Shown in pieces: positions 24,029 through 33,921 of a stretch of DNA of 64,000 nucleotides. The DNA comes from Lachnospiraceae bacterium. GTDB lineage: Bacteria; Bacillota; Clostridia; Lachnospirales; Lachnospiraceae. The position numbers and the translations under genes are program-made. Position 1 is the stretch's first letter. Each line of letters begins with the position of its first letter. The stretch lies in assembly GCA_029067085.1 (NCBI GenBank), contig JAIEFE010000011.1, forward strand, positions 1 to 64,000. The letters run 5' to 3'. The notes below the pieces were generated by a model, which was not told the origin of the DNA, searched no databases, and saw nothing but the letters and a program-made list of their open reading frames with translations.

Positions 24029-24050
24029 CTGCCTGAAAAAAGAAACTGTA

Positions 24051-25146
<1,096 letters not shown>

Positions 25147-25189
25147 TCATCCCGATAAAAGCAGATGGTTATTACCTTGGATGAGGAAT

Positions 25190-25314
25190 GAATGTTCGCC
25201 CACCTACGGTGGCTTCCGTACAAGCTGCGATCTCGGAGAAGTAATAATTAGTGTTATAGGAATTTCGAGTTTGGAGGGGTTCACCGGAGTGGCTGGTGCC
25301 CCCTCTTTTTGGTG
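25190..25314 (+). repeat. Intact dispersed repeat with terminator hairpin
   Basis: Full copy: CACCTACGGTGGCTTCCG, GCGATCTCGGAGAAG, AATTAGTGTTATAGG, then the hairpin GGAGGGGTTCACC (25273-25285) / GGTGCCCCCTC (25295-25305) and five T. It serves as the ilvC terminator and as the reference for the empty transposon target site. The rest of 25147-25509 shows no gene. Confidence 0.75.
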
Positions 25315-25509
25315 TTTTATGCCTTTCATTCCTGGAAGATAGTCGTTTCGTGCCATCCGATAAAATATATTTACACCCATTCCTTGTGAAATGTTTGACA
25401 AAGACGACGTAAATCGCTATATTCTATTTATAATTATTTCGGTTCAAAAGCACAATTGATTGGCGCTACAGTATAAGAGTTTTCTATTGTTCTGTTATGG
25501 AGATGACCT

Positions 25510-25941
25510 ATGAAAGTCAAACGAAATACATTATTGCTCATTGCCTGTTTGGTATGGTGCGCAGCGGGATTTAATATTTTTAGAATTGGCTTTTTGGCAT
25601 ACCGGTTCTATATAACGATATGGAATCTTCTATTGTCAGGAGTGGTTTTCACTGTTTTTCAAAAGTTTATTTTTGGAAAACTGGTAAAAAAGCACTCTGA
25701 AAGAATCAAAAACTATCCAGAAGAGCGACAATTTTTTTTGAAATTTTTTGACGTAAAATCATTTATCATCATGGTAGTTATGATGACAGGTGGAATTGGT
25801 ATCCGGATGTCTGGATTAGCTCCGGAGAGATTTGTCGCAGTATTTTACTCGGGATTGGGAGCGTCTCTTTTTTTGGCTGGGATCCTATTTGGCTGTAACT
25901 ATGGCAGAGCCATATTCACCACCGCCACAGTTCAAAAATAA
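25510..25941 (+). CDS. Small unrecognised membrane protein
   Basis: 143 aa with about four hydrophobic segments (TLLLIACLVWCAAGFNIF, YITIWNLLLSGVVFTVF, SFIIMVVMMTGGIGIRM, GLGASLFLAGILFGCNY) and a basic loop KLVKKHSERIKNYPEERQ between helices 2 and 3. Family not recognised; no catalytic motif seen. It is a single gene between two copies of the hairpin repeat. Its last codons run into a short stretch copied from cysS, so the original C-terminus may have been altered. Confidence 0.7.
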   Translation: MKVKRNTLLLIACLVWCAAGFNIFRIGFLAYRFYITIWNLLLSGVVFTVFQKFIFGKLVKKHSERIKNYPEERQFFLKFFDVKSFIIMVVMMTGGIGIRMSGLAPERFVAVFYSGLGASLFLAGILFGCNYGRAIFTTATVQK

Positions 25942-25984
25942 AAAACAAATATTTGAATCTATACGGTATTACTGAGAAGGAAAT
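25928..25984 (+). pseudogene. Fragment of cysS
   Basis: The last 40 bases (25945-25984) match the intact cysS gene at about 28831-28870 with only two differences (AAATATTTG, TCTATACGGTATTACTGAG, AAGGAAAT shared). The match probably reaches back to CACAG at 25926. It stops exactly where the hairpin repeat begins. It is a recombination scar rather than a coding unit. Confidence 0.8.
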
Positions 25985-26035
25985 ATAGGAATTTCGAATT
26001 TGGAGGGGTTCACCGGAGTGGTTGGTGGACCTCTA
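25985..26035 (+). repeat. Partial hairpin repeat without T run
   Basis: TATAGGAATTTCGAATTTGGAGGGGTTCACCGG-AGTGG matches the 3' two thirds of the repeat at 25190-25314, starting at the same TATA position where the transposon split another copy. The downstream arm GGTGGACCTC lacks the T run, so it is a weak or decayed terminator. Confidence 0.7.
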
Positions 26036-26077
26036 TTCATAGTTTCTAAAAAGAAGTTTATCTCTAAGGGGTTTATA

Positions 26078-27442
26078 ATGGTTAAATATAATACGACAGA
26101 GGAATTATTAGAAAAAAATCCTGTTTGGAAACTGATTCTTCGGCTGGGGATTCCTGCCATGTTTGGCCAGTTTTTTAATCTGCTGTACAGCATAGTCGAC
26201 CGGATTTTTGTGGGTCGGATTCCGGAGGCGGGTGGAACCGTTCTGGCAAGCATAGGTGTGTGCGCTCCGGCATTGACAGCAGTTACCGCATTTGCCTATA
26301 TGGTAGGCATTGGCGGCGCTTCCTATATGAGCATCAGTCTGGGGCAGAAAGATCATCAGCGGGCACGGGACATTCTTGGAAATGCGTTTTTGCTCCTTAT
26401 GGGGATTGCGCTTTTTATTACGGCGGCATTATTGATGTTACATCGGCCAGTTTTGTATATGCTGGGATGCAGTGACGCAATGTATCCTTATGCAGAAACA
26501 TATTTTACCATTTATATCTGCGGCACGGCTGCATCTTTGTGTGGCGTTGGGCTGAACCAGTTCCTCCTGGCGCAGGGGTTTGCGAAGAAGGGGATGTTTG
26601 CGGTTGCCCTGGGTGCGGTTGTCAATGTGCTTCTTGATCCCCTGCTGATCTTTGTGTGCGGTATGGGGGTTGCAGGGGCTGCCATTGCCACGGTAATTTC
26701 GCAGTGCTGCATGGCTGTTTATGTACTGTTCCAGATATTAGGAAGGCGGATGCCTGTACGTCTTGGGTTTTGCAGATTCCGGAGGGAGTTATCAGCACGG
26801 ATCATAACCATCGGTTCTATGTCCTTTCTGATCACACTTATGGATAATTTGATCATTATTTTGCTGAATGTGGTGCTTCGGAAATATGGTGGAGTCAGCC
26901 ATGGAGATCAGCTTATCACCTGCGCGGCAGTAGTGCAGAGCTTTATGACAATTGTTTTCTGCCCGGCGCAGGGGATTACATCGGGGTGCGGCACAATTTT
27001 CAGTTACAATTATGGCAGGAGAGATTATAGAAGAATCCGGGAAGCATTTATTGGAGTGTTTCTTCTGTGCGGTGTTTATATTGGGTTTCTGGAGATTTGT
27101 GTGCAAGCATTTCCCCAGATATTTACAGGGTTATTTTTGAGGGATATTTTGTTGGATCAAGCTTCTTCCAGTGTTCGGATGTACACGCTGGCACTTTTAG
27201 GGGTGGCTGTACAGTATGCACTTGTGGATGGGCTGACGGCTATGGGAAAGGTCGGGTATGCTTTTCCATTGTCCGTATTCCGTAAGATCGTGTATGTGCT
27301 CTGCATTTTTTGCCTGCCGATGGTATTTGATATCCGGTTTGTTTTTTATGCGGGCAGCATATCGGATGCTGTTGGTGCGTCGTTTAGTTTATTTTTGTTT
27401 TTTACTGTGATAAAACCAAAATTGAAAAAGGAATTACAGTAA
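26078..27442 (+). CDS. MATE family multidrug/toxin exporter
   Basis: 454 aa, twelve hydrophobic segments in two homologous halves (MatE domains about 15-175 and 235-400), with the usual opening NPVWKLILRLGIPAMFGQFFN and NLLYSIVDRIFVGRIP (MepA-like cluster). These inner-membrane proteins export cationic drugs or metabolites using Na+ or H+. ATG 26078 follows TAAGGGG; the frame open from 26000 lies within the hairpin repeat and is not family sequence. The gene precedes a divergent cysteinyl-tRNA synthetase, with an independent promoter between them. Confidence 0.9.
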   Translation: MVKYNTTEELLEKNPVWKLILRLGIPAMFGQFFNLLYSIVDRIFVGRIPEAGGTVLASIGVCAPALTAVTAFAYMVGIGGASYMSISLGQKDHQRARDILGNAFLLLMGIALFITAALLMLHRPVLYMLGCSDAMYPYAETYFTIYICGTAASLCGVGLNQFLLAQGFAKKGMFAVALGAVVNVLLDPLLIFVCGMGVAGAAIATVISQCCMAVYVLFQILGRRMPVRLGFCRFRRELSARIITIGSMSFLITLMDNLIIILLNVVLRKYGGVSHGDQLITCAAVVQSFMTIVFCPAQGITSGCGTIFSYNYGRRDYRRIREAFIGVFLLCGVYIGFLEICVQAFPQIFTGLFLRDILLDQASSSVRMYTLALLGVAVQYALVDGLTAMGKVGYAFPLSVFRKIVYVLCIFCLPMVFDIRFVFYAGSISDAVGASFSLFLFFTVIKPKLKKELQ

Positions 27443-27496
27443 GTGAGATATTTATAATGCAAAGTATCGAAACCGAGGGATGATTAAGATTGCTCA

Positions 27497-27526
27497 TTGT
27501 GTGAACTACATGATATATGTTATAAT
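27497..27526 (+). promoter_or_regulatory. Promoter of the cysteinyl-tRNA synthetase gene
   Basis: TTGTGT, an 18-bp spacer and TATAAT (27521-27526) precede the gene by about 60 bases. No T-box leader (specifier stem, antiterminator GGTGG element) is visible in the 140-base gap, although clostridial synthetase genes often have one. Confidence 0.55.
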
Positions 27527-27584
27527 ATCCACAATTGTCGATAATGTCGAGAAAGCGTTTGGCGTAGGCAGAACGGAGGTTTTT

Positions 27585-29030
27585 ATGAGCATAAAAGTAT
27601 ATAATGTCTTGACGAGAAAAAAACAGGAATTTGTACCTCTTGAAGATGGAAAAGTCAAAATGTATGCCTGTGGTATTACCGCTTCCGGTAATGCACATAT
27701 CGGTCATGCATTTCAGGCGTGTGTGTTTGATATGATCACGAAATATCTTACTTATAAGGGATACGATGTTACTTATGTCAGAAATTATACGGATGTTGAT
27801 GATAAGATCATTGACAGGGCCAGGCAGTTGAATATGGATCCTATGGAATTTGCACAGACCATTATGGAAAAGACGGATAAAGAGTTGGCTGCTCTTGGGG
27901 TTGACAGACCTACCATTCAATCGAAGGCGACTGAGTGTATGGGAGATATCATTCAGCTAATAAAAACATTAGAAGATAAGGGGTATGCATATCGAGCTGA
28001 CAGCGGAGATGTGTTTTATAGAGTATCTGCGTTTGAACGATATGGAAGCTTTTCCAATCGATTGTTGGATAATAGTATTCACGGTGTTCGTATAGAAGTG
28101 GATGCGAACAAGCAGGATGAACGTGACTTTGCGTTGTGGAAAGCTGCAAAAGAAGGTGAGATTTCCTGGGATAGTCCTTGGGGAAAAGGCCGTCCGGGAT
28201 GGCATATTGAATGTTCTGCCATGAGTATGAAATATTTGGGGGATACATTGGATATTCATGGAGGCGGTAAAGATTTAATTTTTCCACATCATGAAAATGA
28301 AATTGCGCAGTCGGAAGCAGCCACCGGTAAGCTTTTCTCTCGTTACTGGCTTCATAACGGATTGATCAAAGTGAATGGTCAGAAAATGAGCAAATCGTTT
28401 AATAATGGTATTTTACTGCAAGATATCGTAGGAAAATATAACCAGGATGTGATCAGGCTTACTCTGCATCAGAATCATTATCGGTCTGATGTTAATATTG
28501 TTGACGGAATGTTTGAACAGTATGAGAAGAAAGTTTATAATCTGTATAAATCTTTTGCTGTTGTTGAAGCAAATGCTGCAGATTTCACTCCAAATGAGGA
28601 AAGCAGCATTGCCAGCGAGGTAGAAAAGGCTTTTGTCAATGCTATGGACAATGATTTTAACACGGCGCTCGTAATTGCTGATCTGTTTCAGTATGGGAAT
28701 AGACTAAATAAACTTATTAACAAAGGCCAGTATCAGGATGCCTTGGATATGGTGTATATTCTGAGAAAAATGTATGCCATTCTTGGTATTTGTCAGCAGG
28801 ATGCCAAAACGGTTGTTGCACAGATAAAAAATAAATATTTGGATCTATACGGTATTACTGAGAAGGAAATTGAGGAGCTTGTTGAGAAAAGAATGCAGTA
28901 TAAAAAAGCAAATGATTATGAATCGGCAGATAAAATAAAGCAATATTTGGCGACGCATTCGATCGAGGTAAGAGACAGCAGAGATAAGATAGAATGGGAT
29001 TTTCTGATTCATGTTAATATGCACGAATAG
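27585..29030 (+). CDS. cysS: Cysteinyl-tRNA synthetase, divergent type
   Basis: 481 aa. It charges tRNA-Cys with cysteine. The class I signatures are present: HIGH in SGNAHIGHAFQA, KMSKS in NGQKMSKSFNN, and zinc ligands Cys (MYACGIT), Cys (WHIECSAMS), His and Glu (FPHHENEIAQSE). The HIGH region differs from the common housekeeping form (CGPTVY..HIGNARP), so this is probably an accessory or second-type enzyme. ATG 27585 has a CGGAGGT site; earlier in-frame starts from 27480 are leader sequence. Its position after a MATE exporter would suit an antibiotic-tolerant spare synthetase, but that is a guess. Confidence 0.9.
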   Translation: MSIKVYNVLTRKKQEFVPLEDGKVKMYACGITASGNAHIGHAFQACVFDMITKYLTYKGYDVTYVRNYTDVDDKIIDRARQLNMDPMEFAQTIMEKTDKELAALGVDRPTIQSKATECMGDIIQLIKTLEDKGYAYRADSGDVFYRVSAFERYGSFSNRLLDNSIHGVRIEVDANKQDERDFALWKAAKEGEISWDSPWGKGRPGWHIECSAMSMKYLGDTLDIHGGGKDLIFPHHENEIAQSEAATGKLFSRYWLHNGLIKVNGQKMSKSFNNGILLQDIVGKYNQDVIRLTLHQNHYRSDVNIVDGMFEQYEKKVYNLYKSFAVVEANAADFTPNEESSIASEVEKAFVNAMDNDFNTALVIADLFQYGNRLNKLINKGQYQDALDMVYILRKMYAILGICQQDAKTVVAQIKNKYLDLYGITEKEIEELVEKRMQYKKANDYESADKIKQYLATHSIEVRDSRDKIEWDFLIHVNMHE

Positions 29031-29044
29031 TAAGGAGGACTTAA

Positions 29045-30073
29045 ATGAAAGCATTGATCATTGGCGGGACAGGAACGATCAGCAGCGCAGTGGTGCGCAG
29101 GCTTATTGAGAAAAAGTGGGAAGTATTTGTTCTCAACAGAGGTAACAGGCCGCTGCCGGATGGCGTAATATCCATCATTGCAGATATGAACGATGAAAAT
29201 CTGGTTGCCGAAAAGATCAAAGATATGACTTTTGATGTGGTTTGTGAGTTTATCGGCTTTGTTCCTGCACAGGTGGAGAGAGATTACAGACTGTTTGCGG
29301 GAAAAACCAACCAGTATATCTACATCAGTTCCGCTTCGGCATATCATAAGCCGGCAAGCAATTATATTATCACTGAGGGAACAAGCCTTGCCAATCCTTA
29401 CTGGCAGTATTCGAGAGATAAGATTGCCTGTGAGGAGTTCCTCATGAAAATGTATCGTGAGAACGGCTTCCCGGTGACAATCGTTCGTCCCAGCCATACT
29501 TATGATGAAAGAAATATTCCCTTGGGCGTACATGGGGAAAATGGTTTTTGGCAGGTGATAAAGCGCATGCAGGAAGAAAAACCAGTGATCATTCATGGAG
29601 ATGGCACTTCCCTGTGGACCTTGACCTTCAATACGGATTTCGCAGTCGGTTTTGTAGGACTTATGGCGAATACACATGCGATCGGTGAGGCGTTTCATAT
29701 CACCAGTGATGAATCTTTGAGTTGGAATCAGATTTACGAGACGATCGCGCAAGCACTTGGCGTTAAGCTGCATCCGTATCATGTTGCCTCGGATTTTCTG
29801 AACAGTGTCGGCCCCGACTATGATTATGAGGGCAGCTTAACGGGTGATAAGGCAGTGTCGGTCGTGTTCGATAACAGCAAATTGAAAAGAATCGTACCTG
29901 AATTTAATCCGGTGATCAGTTTTGCGGAAGGTGTGAGAATTGCACTGGATCATATTCAGGCTCATCCTGAATGCCAAAAAGAAGACCCTGAATTTGATCA
30001 GTGGTGTGATAAAGTGATTGAGTCGCTTGAGACAGCCGGGAAGGAGATACGATCTCATCTTTGCAGGTCATAG
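29045..30073 (+). CDS. NAD-dependent epimerase/dehydratase (extended SDR)
   Basis: 342 aa. N-terminal Rossmann motif MKALIIGGTGTISSAVVRRL, sugar-nucleotide-epimerase-like active site with YISSASAYHKP and YSRDKIACE (YxxxK). The substrate cannot be named; related proteins act on nucleotide sugars or have mRNA-binding roles in chloroplasts. A GTAAGGAGG site precedes the ATG, 14 bases after cysS, so it may be read with it. The next gene follows after 16 bases. Confidence 0.85.
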   Translation: MKALIIGGTGTISSAVVRRLIEKKWEVFVLNRGNRPLPDGVISIIADMNDENLVAEKIKDMTFDVVCEFIGFVPAQVERDYRLFAGKTNQYIYISSASAYHKPASNYIITEGTSLANPYWQYSRDKIACEEFLMKMYRENGFPVTIVRPSHTYDERNIPLGVHGENGFWQVIKRMQEEKPVIIHGDGTSLWTLTFNTDFAVGFVGLMANTHAIGEAFHITSDESLSWNQIYETIAQALGVKLHPYHVASDFLNSVGPDYDYEGSLTGDKAVSVVFDNSKLKRIVPEFNPVISFAEGVRIALDHIQAHPECQKEDPEFDQWCDKVIESLETAGKEIRSHLCRS

Positions 30074-30089
30074 AAAGAGGGAAACAGTC

Positions 30090-30947
30090 ATGAAAACAGG
30101 TATCATAGATGTAGGAGGCGGCTTCCGGGGCATCTATGCTGTCGGTGTGCTTGATTACTGTATGGATCAGGAGATCTCTTTTGATCTTGGTATCGGTATA
30201 TCAGCCGGAAGTGCGAATTTATGTTCCTTTATTGCCGGGCAGAAGGGGCGGAACTATTGCTTTTACACAGAGTACGGATTTCGACGGCAGTATATGAGTC
30301 TCTGGAATTTTATCCGGAAAGGCTCCTATGTCGATATGGATTATGTCTATGGGACACTCAGCAACAGCGGTGGTGAAAATCCCTTAGATTATGAAGCATT
30401 TGAAAATAACAGGATGGAGTTTTATGTTGTTGCCGCGAATGCGCAGACAGGGCAGGCTCATTTTTTCAATAAGTCAGATATACGCAAGGATTGCTACGAC
30501 GTTTTAAAAGCGTCTTCCTCCATCCCGTTTGTCTGCAAGCCTTATCGAGTTGATGGAATCCCTTACTATGATGGTGCATTGGGGGATCCTGTTCCGGTAA
30601 AAAAAGCGTTTGAACTTGGTTGTGACCGTGTTGTTCTGATTCTGACGAAACCGGAACACGTCCTCCGTACTTCCAGGCAGGATGAGCATTTTGCTGCCGG
30701 AATCCGAAAAAAATATCCGATGGCAGCGGAAAAACTGTGCGAGCGGGCGAGGAGGTATAACGAGAGCGTTGCGCTGGCGCAGGAGTACGCAAAGCAGGGC
30801 CGGGTGCTGATCGTTGCGCCGGATGATACTTGTGGAGTCGATACTTTGAGACGTGATAAAAACGATCTGCAGAAGCTCTATCAAAAGGGATACCACGATG
30901 CACAAAGAATAATGGCATTTCTAAAAGGTTTTGAGAGTGAGTCGTGA
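30090..30947 (+). CDS. Patatin-like phospholipase
   Basis: 285 aa. Serine-aspartate dyad lipase of the patatin/RssA type: oxyanion loop DVGGGFRGIYAVGVLDY, nucleophile elbow GIGISAGSAN (GxSxG) and catalytic Asp in YYDGALGDPVPV. No signal peptide, so it probably acts on membrane lipids from the cytoplasmic side. ATG 30090 has AAAGAGGGAA upstream; the in-frame opening at 30018 overlaps the preceding gene. The C-terminal half is helical and charged, typical of the DUF6363-containing bacterial subgroup. Confidence 0.88.
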   Translation: MKTGIIDVGGGFRGIYAVGVLDYCMDQEISFDLGIGISAGSANLCSFIAGQKGRNYCFYTEYGFRRQYMSLWNFIRKGSYVDMDYVYGTLSNSGGENPLDYEAFENNRMEFYVVAANAQTGQAHFFNKSDIRKDCYDVLKASSSIPFVCKPYRVDGIPYYDGALGDPVPVKKAFELGCDRVVLILTKPEHVLRTSRQDEHFAAGIRKKYPMAAEKLCERARRYNESVALAQEYAKQGRVLIVAPDDTCGVDTLRRDKNDLQKLYQKGYHDAQRIMAFLKGFESES

Positions 30948-30977
30948 ATCCTTTCTGAAAGGAAATGAGGCAGAATA

Positions 30978-31745
30978 ATGTATAAATTTATCATTTGTTT
31001 TATCGCAGGAATCGGAGCCGGACTCGGAACGGGATTTGCAGGGATGAGCGCCGCTGCCGTGATCAGTCCTATGTTGATCACTTTTCTGGGACTTCCGGCA
31101 TATGAGGCAGTCGGAATTGCTCTTGCAAGCGATGTTCTCGCAAGCGCCATTAGCGCATACACCTATGGAAAGAATAAGAATCTTGATATCCGCAACGGTC
31201 TTGTCATGATGGTGACCGTTTTGCTGTTTACATTGGTAGGGAGCTTTGTCGCAAGCCGTGTTCCCAATACTACTATGGGGAATTTTTCCGTATTCATGAC
31301 ATTGCTCCTCGGGATCAAATTCATTGTAAAGCCTGTTATGACAACAAAGGAAGCCATGCAGTCGGTCAGTGCAAGGAAGCGCATCATACAGTCAGTTGTC
31401 AGCGGAATAGCTGTCGGGTTTATCTGTGGGTTTGTGGGTGCGGGCGGTGGAATGATGATGCTCCTGCTCTTAACCAGCCTGCTGGGGTATGAACTAAAGA
31501 CAGCTGTTGGGACAAGCGTATTTATCATGGCCTTTACAGCCTTTACAGGCTCTGCCAGCCATTTTGTCATTGGCGGCATGCCCGATATATGGTGTCTGTT
31601 GTTCTGTGTGGCATCTACATTGCTTTGGGCGAGGATCGCGGCCAAATTCGCAAATAAAGCCAGTGCCGTGACATTAAACCGTGCAACCGGTGTCGTGTTG
31701 GCTGTTCTGGGGGTGGTCATCCTGGGAGTTAATTACCTGAAATAA
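30978..31745 (+). CDS. TauE/SafE family exporter
   Basis: 255 aa, about eight hydrophobic segments in two repeated halves, with the family signatures GIGAGLGTGFAGMSAAAVI and GFICGFVGAGGGMMMLLLL and the conserved LKTAVGTSVFIM. Members export sulfite, sulfoacetate or related organosulfur anions. The gene is convergent with a paralogue 23 bases away. A TGAAAGGAAATGAGG site precedes the ATG. Substrate not determinable. Confidence 0.87.
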   Translation: MYKFIICFIAGIGAGLGTGFAGMSAAAVISPMLITFLGLPAYEAVGIALASDVLASAISAYTYGKNKNLDIRNGLVMMVTVLLFTLVGSFVASRVPNTTMGNFSVFMTLLLGIKFIVKPVMTTKEAMQSVSARKRIIQSVVSGIAVGFICGFVGAGGGMMMLLLLTSLLGYELKTAVGTSVFIMAFTAFTGSASHFVIGGMPDIWCLLFCVASTLLWARIAAKFANKASAVTLNRATGVVLAVLGVVILGVNYLK

Positions 31746-31768
31746 TGAAATCATAAACCGCTCTGCTG

Positions 31769-32587
31769 TCAGTTTTTAGTGAGTTCCGATAGGATCGGCC
31801 AATAATGCAGTATCAGCATGGCAACGCCAAGTACAGTAAGAACGGCCCCTGTCACAAGTCCGACCGTACGGGTTTTTACCCGGTTTGCGAACTGTGCGGA
31901 AACAAGAGATGCCGCAGTTGCCACAACAATACATAGCAGCAGGACATGCCAACGCTCCAGAATGATTGCCGGATGGATAAAGATATGGCTGACTGACGCA
32001 ATAAGCGCCGTAAAAGTCATAATAAACGTGCTTGTTCCGACAGCGGTTTTCAGTTCCATGCCTAAGAATGCGGTGAAGACGACAAGCATCATCATACCGC
32101 CGCCCGTCCCTACAAAACCTGTACCAAATCCAATTGTTAAGCCGAAAAAGAGCGATATAGCGACTCCTTTCAGGTCAAGATTCTCTCCTTTGCGCACTGT
32201 ATTTTCCCGTGAGGTGTCCGGCTTTATCAGAAAACGGATGCCGATAAAAAATGTCAGAAACAGTGTAAAGCTGCCTAATACTACATTTCCTGCAAGCCAT
32301 GCCGCGTAACTGCCCACTGTACTCATAGTGAGGATACATGTCAGCATGATCCAACCACGTTTCAGGTCAATATTTTTATGCTTTCCATACGTGATCGTTG
32401 TTACTGCCGATCCAAGAATATCTGATGCAAGAGCAATGGCGGTAGCCTGATAAGCACCGGTTTCCCCGCTGAAGCTCGGACAAAGTACGATCAGTATCGG
32501 TACCATTACAGTTGCTGCCGACAGTCCGGCAAGACCTGTTCCTATTCCTGCACCAAGTGCTGCAATCACATACCATATGTATTCCAT
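31769..32587 (-). CDS. TauE/SafE family exporter (paralogue)
   Basis: 272 aa, same family and layout as the convergent neighbour: ALGAGIGTGLAGLSAATVMV at the N-terminus, GFGTGFVGTGGGMMMLVVF in the middle and ELKTAVGTSTFIMTFTALIA. Reads opposite to its paralogue and ends 23 bases from it, leaving almost no room for separate terminators. The tail-to-tail paralogous pair suggests an inverted duplication that has since diverged, or two half-subunits. Confidence 0.87.
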   Translation of the reverse strand: MEYIWYVIAALGAGIGTGLAGLSAATVMVPILIVLCPSFSGETGAYQATAIALASDILGSAVTTITYGKHKNIDLKRGWIMLTCILTMSTVGSYAAWLAGNVVLGSFTLFLTFFIGIRFLIKPDTSRENTVRKGENLDLKGVAISLFFGLTIGFGTGFVGTGGGMMMLVVFTAFLGMELKTAVGTSTFIMTFTALIASVSHIFIHPAIILERWHVLLLCIVVATAASLVSAQFANRVKTRTVGLVTGAVLTVLGVAMLILHYWPILSELTKN

Positions 32588-32784
32588 AGCTGTTCTATCT
32601 CCGATTTTACAATGAAATAAACACGGGTTTCCGAATTATAAAAACGATCGGAAGTATTGTGTTAGCCGGTGCTTTCTGTTAGTATATATTTATGGGGTAC
32701 CGCCTACCCGTTATGGCAGTACTCCATTTGCGATTTTATTGTAGTGGATTCCCCTGTGCTTGTCAAACGTTGGTGAGGTGTGTT

Positions 32785-33864
32785 ATGAAAAATAAGATAA
32801 GAATAAAAATTTTGCTTTTGTTCTTAGCATGTATGCTATTGAGCGCCTGTGGACAGGAAAAGGAAAAGATGAAATCTGAAAGCGCAAGAGCGCTCACTGC
32901 TGAGGAATTGCAGTTGTTTGATGAAATGATAAAGGAATATGGTAATTATGGCTTTTTGCTGTCTGCATATGATACGCCCGCGGATGCGAATTTAAATGAA
33001 ATATTTTATAACGGTCTGGGAGCGGATCAGGAAATAATCACAGAAGACGAAGTGCAGGCTTATCTGAAAGCGGTAGGAGAAAGTGAGCTTTTTACGGATT
33101 TTAATAAAATAACTGCGACGCAGCTCAATGATTTTCTGCTGGAAAGGACCGGTCTGTCTTATGAGCAGATGAATACCAGACTGGAATGGACCTATCTGCC
33201 GGAGTTTGATGCTTACTATTCACAGCATGGGGATACCAATTATAGGATTTTTAACTGTAAGGAGGGATATACGGTTGATGAAAAGTTGTTTGTGCTTCGA
33301 GTCACCCCTGAAAATTATGACTTTGTGGATGGATATCATGAGATGCGTTATGAACTGATCTTGGAAAAGAACGGGGAGACATATCAGTTCAGATCAAATC
33401 GGCTGATGCTGGAAGAAGGGCTGATCGAAGATCAGAGTTTTCAGGTCAGTTTAGCGCCGGTCGGAGATGTGTTTTTTGCTTCTTATTTACCGAACACGGC
33501 GGAAATACCGCTTGCAGACGTTTCTTTTTCCATTATAAAAGACGGGTGGGAGATTACGCGGCTTTATGGAGTATATAGTGAAAATATAAGGGAAACAGAG
33601 GTATTTAATAAGATAGAAGCAGTTTCATTTGCCGATTATGATGAAGATGGCATTGCGGACATTATCATGATACTGAATTATTCGCCTGTTTCGGATAGAA
33701 ATACTTCATATTCGGAAGTTCGGGTTTATAAAGGAGAATATGAAGATTACTCTTATGGAGATTATTACTATTTTCAAAGATATCAGCAGGAAATATCGGA
33801 AACTTTAACGGCCGAACTGTCTGAAAAGACAATTTCAGCGGTTCTGGATTATCTTGGCAGATAG
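32785..33864 (+). CDS. Lipoprotein of unknown function
   Basis: 359 aa. Lipoprotein signal peptide MKNKIRIKILLLFLACMLL followed by SAC lipobox (cysteine about residue 23), so it is probably anchored on the outer face of the membrane. The mature part is acidic and beta-rich and ends with an EF-hand/VCBS-like segment ADYDEDGIADIIMIL, a calcium-binding pattern. No family recognised. ATG 32785 with a GGTGAGGTG site; the frame is open from 32692 through unrelated upstream sequence. The region 32588-32784 shows no other feature that I can support. Confidence 0.75.
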   Translation: MKNKIRIKILLLFLACMLLSACGQEKEKMKSESARALTAEELQLFDEMIKEYGNYGFLLSAYDTPADANLNEIFYNGLGADQEIITEDEVQAYLKAVGESELFTDFNKITATQLNDFLLERTGLSYEQMNTRLEWTYLPEFDAYYSQHGDTNYRIFNCKEGYTVDEKLFVLRVTPENYDFVDGYHEMRYELILEKNGETYQFRSNRLMLEEGLIEDQSFQVSLAPVGDVFFASYLPNTAEIPLADVSFSIIKDGWEITRLYGVYSENIRETEVFNKIEAVSFADYDEDGIADIIMILNYSPVSDRNTSYSEVRVYKGEYEDYSYGDYYYFQRYQQEISETLTAELSEKTISAVLDYLGR

Positions 33865-33921
33865 GTTTTATTGCATCGTATCTGCTCTCGCAGCAGTGAT
33901 TGCAAGAATAAGGAGGCAGGC

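Noticed and set aside
27443..27584. T-box riboswitch upstream of cysS
   Set aside because: The gap is too short, and no T-box sequence or terminator/antiterminator pair is visible.
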